Source: Actinophytocola gossypii
GTDB lineage: Bacteria; Actinomycetota; Actinomycetes; Mycobacteriales; Pseudonocardiaceae
Direction of reading: 5' to 3'
Length of the DNA: 64,000 bases
NCBI RefSeq assembly: GCF_025165815.1
Contig: NZ_JAFFZE010000028.1
Location: 1 to 64,000, forward strand
Below, in pieces: positions 40,478-48,872 of the stretch. The position numbers were made by a program, and so were the translations under genes. The notes below the pieces were generated by a model. That model saw only the letters and a program-made list of their open reading frames with translations, made no database searches and was not told where the DNA came from. Within the stretch, counting starts at the first letter, position 1; each line of letters starts with the position of its first letter.

Positions 40478-41083
40478 TTACCTGTCGGGCGTGACCAGGG
40501 TATCGGCCACTGCCTTGGCCTGCTCGCTCGTCGGCCCGGGCGGCGCGACGAACGCGGTGCCCCGGTAGTACCGCAGCTCACGGATCGACTCGTGGATGTC
40601 GGCCAGCGCTCGGTGGGCAAGGCCCTTGCCCGGCTGCGCGTAGTAGATCCTCGGGTACCACCGCCGGCACAGCTCCTTGATCGACGACACGTCGATCATC
40701 CGGTAGTGCAGGTGCCCGTCCAGCGCGGGCATGTCCCTCGCGATGAAACCCCGGTCCGTGGCGATCGAGTTGCCGCACAGCGGCGCGGTCCTGGCCTCCG
40801 GCACGAACCGGCGCACGTAGTCGAGCACCAGCTTCTCCGCATCGTCGAGGGTGACCGTCGACGCGCGCACAGCCTCGGTCAGGCCGGAGGCGGCGTGCAT
40901 GTCGCGCACCACGTCGAGCATCCCGTCCAGCAGGGCGTCCTCGGCGTGGATGACCACGTCCAGCCCCTCGTCGAGGATGTTCAGCTCCGAGTCGGTCACG
41001 AGCACGGCCATCTCGATCAGGGCGTCCTTGGCCAGGTCGAGGCCCGTCATCTCGCAGTCAATCCAGACCAGGTTGTCCGTCAC
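40478..41083 (-). CDS. orn: Oligoribonuclease
   Basis: This 201-residue DEDDh exonuclease opens with [12 protein letters not shown], which carries the first two acidic ligands. Later come [16 protein letters not shown] and [15 protein letters not shown], and [11 protein letters not shown] holds the catalytic His and last Asp. It degrades 2-5-base RNA fragments and pGpG. A GTG start at 41083 is used. It lies upstream of tRNA-His on the same strand, an arrangement common in actinobacteria. Confidence 0.97.
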   Translation of the reverse strand: MTDNLVWIDCEMTGLDLAKDALIEMAVLVTDSELNILDEGLDVVIHAEDALLDGMLDVVRDMHAASGLTEAVRASTVTLDDAEKLVLDYVRRFVPEARTAPLCGNSIATDRGFIARDMPALDGHLHYRMIDVSSIKELCRRWYPRIYYAQPGKGLAHRALADIHESIRELRYYRGTAFVAPPGPTSEQAKAVADTLVTPDR

Positions 41084-41139
41084 CCGACGCAGCTTAGCCC
41101 GGGTACGCTTGTTCGATCTCGGAACCGGAGGCGAGGCCG

Positions 41140-42618
41140 ATGGGCAAGGATGTCGAGCGGACCGAGTTCACGCGCGCGGACCGGCAGCGGTTCCGGCAGA
41201 AGGTCCGCCAGTGCCTCGACGTGTTCGCGCAGATGCTGGCCGAGTCCCGGTTCGACGCCGAGCGCCCGATGTCGGGCCTCGAGGTGGAGCTCAACCTGGT
41301 CGACGCGGCCGGCGACCCGGCCATGCGCAACGACGACGTGCTGGCCGCCATCGCCGACCCGGCCTTCCAGACCGAGCTCGGGCGGTTCAACATCGAGATC
41401 AACATGTTGCCCCGAGAACTCGGCCCGGCCGGCCTGGCCGCGTTCGAGGACAGCGTCCGGGCCAGCCTCAACGCTGCCGACCGCAAGGCCGGGGCGTCCG
41501 GGGCGCACATCGTGATGATCGGCATCCTGCCTACTCTGCGGCCCGAGCACATGGGCGAGCACACGCTCTCCGCCAACCAGCGCTACAAGCTGCTCGACGA
41601 GCAGATATTCGCCGCCAGGGGCGAGGACCTGGAGATCAACATCACCGGCGAGGAACGGCTGGTCACGCAGGCCGACACGATCGCGCCGGAGAGCGCCTGC
41701 ACGAGCGTCCAGTTCCACCTCCAGGTCGCGCCGGAGAACTTCGCGCAGTTCTGGAACGCCAGCCAGATCGTCGCCGGCATCCAGGTCGCGCTCGGGGCGA
41801 ACTCCCCCTTCCTCTACGGCAAGCAGCTGTGGGCCGAGAGCCGGATCGCGTTGTTCGAGCAGAGCACCGACACCCGCTCGGAGGAGCTGAAGGCGCAGGG
41901 CGTGCGGCCGAGGGTGTGGTTCGGTGACGGTTGGATCACGTCGATCTTCGACCTGTTCGAGGAGAATGTCCGGTACTACTCCGCGCTGCTGCCGCTGTGT
42001 GACGACGAGGACCCCGCCGAGGTGCTCGCCCGGGGCGAGACCCCTCAACTGAGTGAACTTCGGTTGCACAACGGCACGATCTACCGCTGGAACCGCCCGA
42101 TCTACGACGTCGTGGACGGGCGGCCACACCTTCGGGTGGAGAACCGTGTCCTGCCGGCGGGCCCGACCGTTGTGGATGTGATGGCCAACGCCGCCCTCTA
42201 CTTCGGCCTGGTCCGCGCGCTCGTGGACCAGGAGCGTCCGCTGTGGACGCAGATGAGCTTCTCGGCCGCCGAGGAGAACTTCCACGCCGCCGCCCGCGAC
42301 GGCATCGGCGCCCGGGTGTACTGGCCGGGCATCGGCGAGGTGCCGGTGACCGAGCTGGTGCTGCGCCGGCTGCTCCCGCTGGCCCACCAGGGCCTGGACG
42401 CCTGGGGGGTCGACGCGGCCGACCGCGACCGCCTGCTCGGCGTCGTCGAGAAGCGGTGCATCAGCGGCCGCAACGGTGCCGCGTGGCAGGTGGACACCGT
42501 GCACGCGCTGGAGGAGACCACCTCGGTGAGCCGGGAGCAGGCGCTGCGCGAGATGACCCGGCGTTACGCCAGCCACATGCACAGCAACGAGCCGGTGCAC
42601 ACCTGGCCGGGCGTGTGA
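41140..42618 (+). CDS. Glutamate-cysteine ligase family protein
   Basis: This is a 492-residue protein. [10 protein letters not shown] (about 47-56), [17 protein letters not shown] (about 86-102) and [12 protein letters not shown] (about 187-198) are the substrate and metal motifs of the GCS2 carboxylate-amine ligase group. Family members join glutamate to cysteine or another amine using ATP. Actinobacteria usually make mycothiol and not glutathione, so the real substrate is open. It is convergent with the small gene at 42624. Confidence 0.85.
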   Translation: MGKDVERTEFTRADRQRFRQKVRQCLDVFAQMLAESRFDAERPMSGLEVELNLVDAAGDPAMRNDDVLAAIADPAFQTELGRFNIEINMLPRELGPAGLAAFEDSVRASLNAADRKAGASGAHIVMIGILPTLRPEHMGEHTLSANQRYKLLDEQIFAARGEDLEINITGEERLVTQADTIAPESACTSVQFHLQVAPENFAQFWNASQIVAGIQVALGANSPFLYGKQLWAESRIALFEQSTDTRSEELKAQGVRPRVWFGDGWITSIFDLFEENVRYYSALLPLCDDEDPAEVLARGETPQLSELRLHNGTIYRWNRPIYDVVDGRPHLRVENRVLPAGPTVVDVMANAALYFGLVRALVDQERPLWTQMSFSAAEENFHAAARDGIGARVYWPGIGEVPVTELVLRRLLPLAHQGLDAWGVDAADRDRLLGVVEKRCISGRNGAAWQVDTVHALEETTSVSREQALREMTRRYASHMHSNEPVHTWPGV

Positions 42619-42623
42619 GGTGC

Positions 42624-42821
42624 TCAGTCCTCGGCTTTCGCGTCCAGCATGGCGTCGCGCAGCGCCGCGCGCAGCCGGCCGACGTCCAGCGGGGCCAGCA
42701 CCGCCGTCTCGCCCGGCGGGGCGACCAGCACGACGCGTCCCTGCCGGACGAACACCGTGAGATCGCGACGCCGCCCGGCGACGTCCCGACACGTGACCGA
42801 CCACTCTCTGTGGTTGTTCAC
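42624..42821 (-). CDS. Small hypothetical protein, 65 residues
   Basis: GTG 42821 with GGAGG 8 bases upstream gives a short protein with WSVTCRDVAGRRRDLTVFVRQ and VVLVAPPGETAVLAPLDVGRL, a compact beta-rich fold by appearance. Small proteins of this kind are frequent in Pseudonocardiaceae. The frame extends to 42908 but the ribosome site favours the shorter form. Unknown function. Confidence 0.6.
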   Translation of the reverse strand: MNNHREWSVTCRDVAGRRRDLTVFVRQGRVVLVAPPGETAVLAPLDVGRLRAALRDAMLDAKAED

Positions 42822-42982
42822 TATCCCATCCTCCGGCCGTTGCCGACCTTCACCGCTGAAGCTGCTGAACTCCGCCCGCGCGGGCGCCGTATACCCATTG
42901 GACGTCATGATCGCTCAGCTGTGACGGGTGTTCGCCACATTCTCCGAAATCCACGCATTGTTCGCGAAAGGGCATGATCCGA

Positions 42983-44221
42983 ATGGCCGAACCGCACCGC
43001 ATCGTGATCGTCGGCACGGGACTCGCCGGCGCCACCGCCGCAGGCACCCTGCGCCAACAGGGCTTCACCGGTCAGGTGCTGCTGCTCGGCCAGGACACCC
43101 ACCGGCCGTACGAGCTCCCGGCGCTGTCCAAGGGCATCCTGCTCGGCGACACGACCGACCCGGACTGGGTGCACGACGAGTCGTTCTACGCCGACCACGA
43201 CGTCGACCTGCGACTGTCCACCACGGTCGCCGAGATCCGGCCGGGCGACCGCGAGGTCGTCGAGGCGGGCGGCGCCGTGCATCCGTACGACCGGCTGCTG
43301 CTCGCCACCGGCTCCGCGCCGCGCCGGCTCGACCTGCTGCCCGGCGCCGGGCTCGCCGGTCTGCGCACGCTGCGCACCCTCGACGACGCCCGGGCGCTGC
43401 GCGCCGAGCTGACCGAGGGCCGCCGGGTGGTGATCGTCGGCGCCGGCTGGATCGGCTGTGAGGTCGCCTCGGCCGCGCGCACGCACGGCGCCGAGGTCAC
43501 CGTGGTCGACCCGCTGCCGCTGCCCCTGCACCGCGTGCTCGGCGACCGGATCGGCGGCGTTTTCCGCGACCTGCACGCCGAGCACGGCGTGGCCTGGCGG
43601 CTGGGCGTCGGGGTGAACGCCTTCCTCGGCGAGGGCACGGGCGAGGGCACGGTCACCGGGGTGGCGCTGGCCGACGGCACCGAGCTGCCGGCCGACGTGG
43701 TGGTGGTCGCGGTGGGCGCGGCACCCCGGGTGGAGCTCGCGCACGCGATGGGGCTCGAGCTGGCCTACCCGGGCGGGGTCGCCGTCGACGAGGGCCTGCG
43801 CACCTCGGCCCCGGACGTGTACGCGGCCGGGGACATCGCCGCGCAGACCCACCCCCGGTACGGCGGCCGGGTGCGGGTCGAGCACTGGGCCAACGCCAAG
43901 GACCAGGGCGCGCACGTCGCCGCCAACCTGCTCGGCGCGCACGAGCCGTACACCGCGAGCCCGTACTTCTTCTCCGACCAGTACGACCTCGGCATGGAGT
44001 TCCGCGGCCTGGCCGACCCGACGACCGACGAGCTGGTGGTCCGCGGCGACCCGGCCGCACGCGAGTTCACCGCGTTCTGGCTGCGCGACGGCGCGGTGCG
44101 GGCCGCGATGAACGTCAACATGTGGGACGACGGCGACGCGCTGGCCGCGCTCGTCGACAGCGGCGCCCGGGTCGACCCGGCGAAGCTCGTTGCCGGCGAC
44201 CTCGCCGACGTGATGGGGTAG
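42983..44221 (+). CDS. FAD-dependent ferredoxin reductase-like oxidoreductase
   Basis: This is a 412-residue flavoprotein. An FAD motif RIVIVGTGLAGATAAGTLR lies at the start, the NAD(P) motif VVIVGAGWIGCEVASAA near 149-165, and DVYAAGDIAAQ near 275. The C-terminal domain ends in a reductase-type fold. It fits reductases that pass electrons from NADH to ferredoxins for P450 or Rieske enzymes. ATG 42983 is chosen; ATG 42974 is possible. It is 38 kb from the Rieske gene, so no pairing is claimed. Confidence 0.85.
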   Translation: MAEPHRIVIVGTGLAGATAAGTLRQQGFTGQVLLLGQDTHRPYELPALSKGILLGDTTDPDWVHDESFYADHDVDLRLSTTVAEIRPGDREVVEAGGAVHPYDRLLLATGSAPRRLDLLPGAGLAGLRTLRTLDDARALRAELTEGRRVVIVGAGWIGCEVASAARTHGAEVTVVDPLPLPLHRVLGDRIGGVFRDLHAEHGVAWRLGVGVNAFLGEGTGEGTVTGVALADGTELPADVVVVAVGAAPRVELAHAMGLELAYPGGVAVDEGLRTSAPDVYAAGDIAAQTHPRYGGRVRVEHWANAKDQGAHVAANLLGAHEPYTASPYFFSDQYDLGMEFRGLADPTTDELVVRGDPAAREFTAFWLRDGAVRAAMNVNMWDDGDALAALVDSGARVDPAKLVAGDLADVMG

Positions 44222-44242
44222 CCCCAGGTGGGAGGGGCGGAC

Positions 44243-45256
44243 GTGGGCTCGATCGACTCGGTGCTGGTGCGCGCGGAGCTGCTGACCGCGCAGGGCAGGC
44301 CGCGCTCGGCCATCGCGATGCTCGTGCCGGTGCTCGAGGAGTTCCCGGAGCATCCGACGGCCTGGTGCCGGCTGGCCGCCGCGCACCTGGACGCGGGCGA
44401 GCCGGGCGAGTCGCTGGCCGCGGCGAAGCGGGCGATCGTACTCGGCGAGCGGTCGTGGGCGCACCGGCTGGCGAGCCTGGCCCTGGTGGAGCTTGGCCGG
44501 CACGACGAGGCCGTGGTGTCGGCCCGCGAGGCGGTGCGCAGGGACCAGGAGGACTGGCGGTGTCACGTCGCGCTCGCCGAGGCACTCGGCCACGACTCAC
44601 CGCGCGCGGCGGTGCGGGCCGCGCGGGCGGCCGTCGACCTGGCGCCGGCCGAGCCGAGGACGCACGAGGTGCTCGGCGACGCGTCGATGCTCGCGCACGA
44701 GTGGAACGCCGCCGAGGACGCCTACCGCGAGTCCCGCGCGCTGGACCCCGACAACGAGGACGTGGCCGCCAAGCTGGCCCGGCTCGCCGCCCGCCCGGCG
44801 CCGGACCCGAGACGGCCGGCGGCGACGCTGCGGGTGCGGACGAGGTTCGGGCGGGCGGAGCGGGTGGCGCTGCTGCTCGTGGCGCGCCGGCTCGGCGCGT
44901 GGGTGGCGGTCGGTGCGCTGGTCGGGATGGTGGCCGGGCATCCGGCGCCGAGCCGGGCGCTGGCGTGGTTCGGGCTCGGGGTCGTGGTGTTCGTGGCGCT
45001 GCTGGGGTGGCGCGGATGGCTCGGACTGCCGGCGCGGGCGCGGGTGCCTGCGCGCGAACTGTCCACACGGGAGCCGCTGGTGGCGGTGTCGGTAGGGTTG
45101 GTCGCGGTCGCGGTGCTGGCGATGCTCGGGTGGACCCTGTTGGTGGTACTGGGATTCGGGTCGCTGCCGGTGCTCGCGGTAGCGCTCGGCAGTGGCGTGG
45201 TCGCGGCCGGAATCTGTTGGTTCGGACTCTGGCGGATCTGGGCGAGTAGTCGCTAG
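44243..45256 (+). CDS. TPR-repeat membrane protein
   Basis: This is a 337-residue protein. Residues 1-190 hold about five tetratricopeptide-like helix pairs (for example HPTAWCRLAAAHLDAGEPGE and RTHEVLGDASMLAHEWNAAE). The C-terminal 130 residues contain four hydrophobic segments. It may be a scaffold at the membrane. GTG 44243 has GGAGG 7 bases upstream; GTG 44228 is a longer option. It follows the reductase gene by 21 bp. Confidence 0.72.
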   Translation: MGSIDSVLVRAELLTAQGRPRSAIAMLVPVLEEFPEHPTAWCRLAAAHLDAGEPGESLAAAKRAIVLGERSWAHRLASLALVELGRHDEAVVSAREAVRRDQEDWRCHVALAEALGHDSPRAAVRAARAAVDLAPAEPRTHEVLGDASMLAHEWNAAEDAYRESRALDPDNEDVAAKLARLAARPAPDPRRPAATLRVRTRFGRAERVALLLVARRLGAWVAVGALVGMVAGHPAPSRALAWFGLGVVVFVALLGWRGWLGLPARARVPARELSTREPLVAVSVGLVAVAVLAMLGWTLLVVLGFGSLPVLAVALGSGVVAAGICWFGLWRIWASSR

Positions 45257-45292
45257 GGTGCCGCCATCGTTCGGGGTGGAGGGGAAAGACTC

Positions 45293-45898
45293 ATGGTCAG
45301 GTTGGGCGGGATCCTCGCGGTCCTGGGGTTGGGTTCGGCGTTGCTGCACTTCACGTCAGTCCAGTTCAGACTGCTGATGTGGGCGGAGCCGATGCAGCCG
45401 GTGCTCGGGCTGGTGCTCGGCGCGGTCGGCGTGGCGATCCTGGTGATCAAGTTCGGGGTGATGAAGGAGAAGCCGGCCGCTGGACAGCCGGCCGGGCCGC
45501 CGCAGCAGGGCGGTTTCGGGCCGCCGCCAGGGATGCCGCCGGGTGGGCCGGGACAGCCGCCGTTCGCCGGCGGGCAGCCGATGCCCGGTGCGCCGGGGCA
45601 GCCCCAATTCGCCGGGATGCAGCCGCCGCCGGGTGGTCCACAGTTCGGCGGTGGTCAGGGCTTCGGCGCGGGTGGTCAGCCGCCGGCGGCCGGCGGGCCG
45701 GGCGCCGGGGGAGCGGGTTTCGCTCCGGGTGGTCAGCCGCCGTTCCAGCCGCAGGGCCCCGGTCCGGCCCAGGCGGATCCCGTGCTCGGCCGGCCGCAGT
45801 TCGCGCCGCAGACGGCGCCTGCGCCGCAGCAGCCCGCGCCGCCCGGCGGGGTGCCGCAGTTCCCGCCGGCACCTCAGCAGTTCGGTCCGCGGGGCTGA
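45293..45898 (+). CDS. Membrane protein with long Pro/Gly/Gln-rich tail
   Basis: This is a 201-residue protein. Two hydrophobic segments (GGILAVLGLGSALLHFTSV and VLGLVLGAVGVAILVIKFGV) lie in the first 60 residues. The rest is an irregular proline/glycine/glutamine-rich tail with repeated GGQPP and PQFAG words. Such tails in actinobacterial membrane proteins are often intrinsically disordered and cytoplasmic. GGAGGGG lies before ATG 45293. Unknown function. Confidence 0.7.
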   Translation: MVRLGGILAVLGLGSALLHFTSVQFRLLMWAEPMQPVLGLVLGAVGVAILVIKFGVMKEKPAAGQPAGPPQQGGFGPPPGMPPGGPGQPPFAGGQPMPGAPGQPQFAGMQPPPGGPQFGGGQGFGAGGQPPAAGGPGAGGAGFAPGGQPPFQPQGPGPAQADPVLGRPQFAPQTAPAPQQPAPPGGVPQFPPAPQQFGPRG

Positions 45899-45913
45899 GG
45901 CAGACTCGGCTCC

Positions 45914-47074
45914 ATGACGACCTTCGGCGGGTACCAGAACGAGATCTACCTCCAGGGCCTCGGCGGCCGACTGCCCCGGTTCACCACCGACGGCACCGCG
46001 CTCGAGGCGGCCGCCCGGGAGGCGTTGGAGCCGGGGCCGTTCGGGTACGTCGCCGGGGGTGCCGGGTCGGACGCGACGGTCCGGGCGAACCGCGAGGCGT
46101 TCGACCGGTGGCGGATCGTGCCGAGGATGCTCACCGACGCCACGGCGCGTGACCTGTCGACCACGGTCCTTGGCACGCGGATGCCGGCGCCGGTGCTGCT
46201 CGCGCCGGTCGGTGCCCAGTCGATCGTGCACCAGGACGGGGAGCTGGCGACCGCGCGGGCCGCGGGTGATCTCGGGGTGCCGATGATCCTGTCCACCGCG
46301 GCGTCGCACCCGATCGAGCCGGTGGCGGAGGCCAACGGGGACGGCCCGCGCTGGTTCCAGTTGTACTGGCCCAACGACAACGACGTGACGGTGAGCATCC
46401 TGTCGCGGGCCAAGGCGGCCGGGTTCTCGACGCTGGTGCTGACGCTGGACACGTGGACGCTGGCCTGGCGGACCACCGATCTCGACCAGGCGTACCTGCC
46501 GTTCATCCGCGGCGTCGGCACCGCGATCCCGTTCTCCGACCCGGCGTTCCGCGCTGGGTTGACGGCGTCGCCGGAGGACGACCCGCAGTCGGCGATCCTG
46601 CGGTGGATCCCGATGTTCACCGGTACCGACAAGCGGTGGGACCAGCTGCCGTTCCTGCGCGAGCACTGGGACGGCCCGATCGTGCTGAAGGGCATCCAGC
46701 ACGTCGACGACGCGCGCCGGGCGTGCGACGCGGGGATGGACGGCATCGTGGTGTCCAACCACGGCGGCCGGCAGGTCGACGGTGCTGTCGCGTCGCTGGA
46801 CGTGCTGCCGGGGATCGCCGCCGCGGTGGGGGACCGGATGGCGGTGCTGTTCGACTCCGGCATCCGAACGGGCGCGGACATCGTCAAGGCCCTCGCCCTC
46901 GGCGCCGACGCGGTGCTGCTCGGCCGGCCGTTCGTGTACGGGCTCGGCCTCGCCGGTGAGGAGGGGGTCCGGCACGTGCTGCGCAGTGTCCTGGCCGACC
47001 TCGACCTCACGCTCGCCCTCTCCGGCAACCGCTCCCCGGCCGGCCTCTCCGCCGACTCCCTCTGGCACGCCTGA
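45914..47074 (+). CDS. FMN-dependent alpha-hydroxy acid oxidase (lactate 2-monooxygenase-like)
   Basis: This is a 386-residue TIM-barrel flavoenzyme. APVGAQSIVHQDGELATARAA near 94-114, FQLYWPNDND near 148 and DGIVVSNHGGRQVDG (near 276, catalytic His and Arg) are the family motifs. ALALGADAVLLGRPFVYGL near 325 closes the phosphate site. Sequence style and the LGGRLPRFTTD start suggest lactate 2-monooxygenase, which oxidises lactate to acetate and CO2. Convergent with the DNA polymerase gene. Confidence 0.88.
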   Translation: MTTFGGYQNEIYLQGLGGRLPRFTTDGTALEAAAREALEPGPFGYVAGGAGSDATVRANREAFDRWRIVPRMLTDATARDLSTTVLGTRMPAPVLLAPVGAQSIVHQDGELATARAAGDLGVPMILSTAASHPIEPVAEANGDGPRWFQLYWPNDNDVTVSILSRAKAAGFSTLVLTLDTWTLAWRTTDLDQAYLPFIRGVGTAIPFSDPAFRAGLTASPEDDPQSAILRWIPMFTGTDKRWDQLPFLREHWDGPIVLKGIQHVDDARRACDAGMDGIVVSNHGGRQVDGAVASLDVLPGIAAAVGDRMAVLFDSGIRTGADIVKALALGADAVLLGRPFVYGLGLAGEEGVRHVLRSVLADLDLTLALSGNRSPAGLSADSLWHA

Positions 47075-47078
47075 CCCG

Positions 47079-48734
47079 TTACTTGGCGTCGGCGTAGACG
47101 GTTACCGGGGTGGCCTGGAGGGGGAAGAGGACCGGGGTGTCGGGGAAGACCAGGGCGGTGGCTTCCTCGGCGGAGGCGGTGACCTCCTTGGTGACCTGGG
47201 GGGCGAGGTCGGTGGGGCAGTGGACCAGGACCTCGTCGTGCTGGAAGAAGACCAGGTGGGCCTCGGTGCCGGCGAGGCGGCGGCGGAGGGTGGCCAGGAC
47301 GGTGAGGGCCCAGTCGGAGGCGCTGGCCTGGACCACGAAGTTCCTGGTGAAGCGGCCCCAGTCGCGGGCGGCTCGGCGGGAGCGGGACTCGTCGCCGGAA
47401 CCCATCAGGTCGCGCCACGACTCGCTCGGGGGCGGGGACGTGCGGCCGAGGCGGGAGCGGACGATCCGACCCTCCTCGCCGGCCCGGGCCGCCTGCTCGA
47501 CGTACTCGACGGCCTGGGGGAACCGGCGGCGCAGGGTCGCCAGCAGGGGGCCGGCGCCGCCGGACGTGCCGCCGTACATCGCCGAGAGCATGGCGATCTT
47601 CGCGTGCTGGCGGTCGCCGTCGAAGGCCTCCTCGGCCAGGCGGGTGTAGAGGTCGACGCCCGCCGACACCTCCGCCAGGCCGCGGTCGTCGGACAGCGCG
47701 GCCAGCACCCGGGGCTCCAGCTGCGCGGCGTCGGCCACCACCAGCGACCAGCCGGGGTCGGCCCGGACAGCGGTGCGCAGGGCGCGCGGCAGCTGCAGCG
47801 CGGCGCCGCCCCTGGTCGCCCAGCGGCCGGACACCACGCCGCCCACCACGTACTCGGGGCGGAACCGGCCGCCGTGCACCCACGAGTCCAGCCACGTCCA
47901 GCCGTTCGCCACCCACAGCCGGGCCAGCTCCTTGTAGCGGAGCAGCGGCGCGACGGCGGGGTGGTCGATCTCCCGCAGCACGTGCGCCCGGCTCGACGGC
48001 ACGTCGATGCCGGCCCGGCCGAACGCGCGCACCACGCTCGCCGGGTTGTCCGGGTTCACCTGCCGGTTCTCCGGTGCGCCGACCAGGCCGAACGCCGCCG
48101 TGATCTCCTCGGCCAGACCGGCCAGCACCGCCGGGCGGGCACCCGGTGCCGGGCGCGGACCGAGCAGCTCGGTCAGCAGGTCGCCGTGTACGTCCGCCCG
48201 CCAGGGCAGCCCGTGGTGGCGCATCTCGGCGGCGGCCAGTGCTCCGGCCGACTCGGCGGCCACCAGCAGACGTAATCGGTCGGGACGCGGGGTCTGTTCG
48301 ATCCGCCGCAGTTGGTCGGCGTACACCCGTGCGGCCGCCTCCAGCGGGTCGGCGCCGGCCGGCAGCGGCTCCCGCGACGTCTCGAACAGGGTGGGTTGCT
48401 CCCCGCGCGCGGCCGGTGGCGGGTCGTCCGGCTCGGCGAGTCCGTGCAGTCTGGCCCAGGCCGCGGCCAGGTTGCGTGGGCGGCCGGGGGTGCCGGCGTG
48501 GGCGAGCAGGATGCCCTCGGCGAGCGCGAGGTCGTGGCAACGGGCGAGCGGCACACCCGCCGCGAGCAGGTCCGGGTAGAGGGTCTCGGCAGACGGCAGC
48601 ACCCAGCGCGGCGCGTGCTCGGCCTCGGTGGCGCGGACCCACGCCGCCAGGTCGGGCACGGCCGTGTCGGCGCCGGCCGGGAGCACCCGCACCCGGCCGG
48701 CACCGTCCACCCCCGGCACCACCACGACCTGCAT
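47079..48734 (-). CDS. Family A DNA polymerase (bifunctional 3'-5' exonuclease/polymerase type)
   Basis: This is a 551-residue protein. Polymerase motif A is VVADAAQLEPRVLAALSDD (about 320-338), motif B is around HAKIAMLSAMYG (about 361-372) and motif C is FFQHDEVLVHCP (about 504-515). The N-terminal 180 residues correspond to an exonuclease-like domain but show no clear DEDD acidic residues. It is shorter than PolA and lacks the 5' nuclease. The promoter resembles the DNA-damage (PafBC) type. Its role is probably repair synthesis. Confidence 0.88.
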   Translation of the reverse strand: MQVVVVPGVDGAGRVRVLPAGADTAVPDLAAWVRATEAEHAPRWVLPSAETLYPDLLAAGVPLARCHDLALAEGILLAHAGTPGRPRNLAAAWARLHGLAEPDDPPPAARGEQPTLFETSREPLPAGADPLEAAARVYADQLRRIEQTPRPDRLRLLVAAESAGALAAAEMRHHGLPWRADVHGDLLTELLGPRPAPGARPAVLAGLAEEITAAFGLVGAPENRQVNPDNPASVVRAFGRAGIDVPSSRAHVLREIDHPAVAPLLRYKELARLWVANGWTWLDSWVHGGRFRPEYVVGGVVSGRWATRGGAALQLPRALRTAVRADPGWSLVVADAAQLEPRVLAALSDDRGLAEVSAGVDLYTRLAEEAFDGDRQHAKIAMLSAMYGGTSGGAGPLLATLRRRFPQAVEYVEQAARAGEEGRIVRSRLGRTSPPPSESWRDLMGSGDESRSRRAARDWGRFTRNFVVQASASDWALTVLATLRRRLAGTEAHLVFFQHDEVLVHCPTDLAPQVTKEVTASAEEATALVFPDTPVLFPLQATPVTVYADAK

Positions 48735-48740
48735 GGACGT

Positions 48741-48763
48741 ATTGTGCGCCGCCCCACCGACAG
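48741..48763 (-). promoter_or_regulatory. PafBC-type DNA-damage promoter of the polymerase gene
   Basis: On the minus strand CTGTCGGTG (48763-48755), 8 bases, CACAAT (48746-48741). The RecA-independent damage consensus in mycobacteria is TTGTCRGTG-N8-TANNNT; eight of nine bases and the spacing match in the first part. The ATG follows 6 bases after the -10, so the transcript would be leaderless. Confidence 0.55.
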
Positions 48764-48824
48764 TTCCGGTTCGCGGGCGCGCCGTCTTGCCGCGTCGCGT
48801 GCGCCGGCCCACCGACAGTTCCGG
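48753..48824. repeat. 17-bp direct repeat in divergent promoter region
   Basis: CCCACCGACAGTTCCGG occurs at 48753-48769 and 48808-48824. On the minus strand similarity extends through GGCGCAC after each copy. Only the gene-proximal copy has a -10-like CACAAT. Confidence 0.8.
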
Positions 48825-48872
48825 CACGCGGTGCGGTGGACCGTTAGTTAACTCTCGAGTAGGTTCGGGTGG

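Noticed and set aside
41101..41106. GGGTAC upstream of the glutamate-cysteine ligase gene as another sigma-B-type promoter
   Set aside because: No GNNT element lies 14-16 bases before it.
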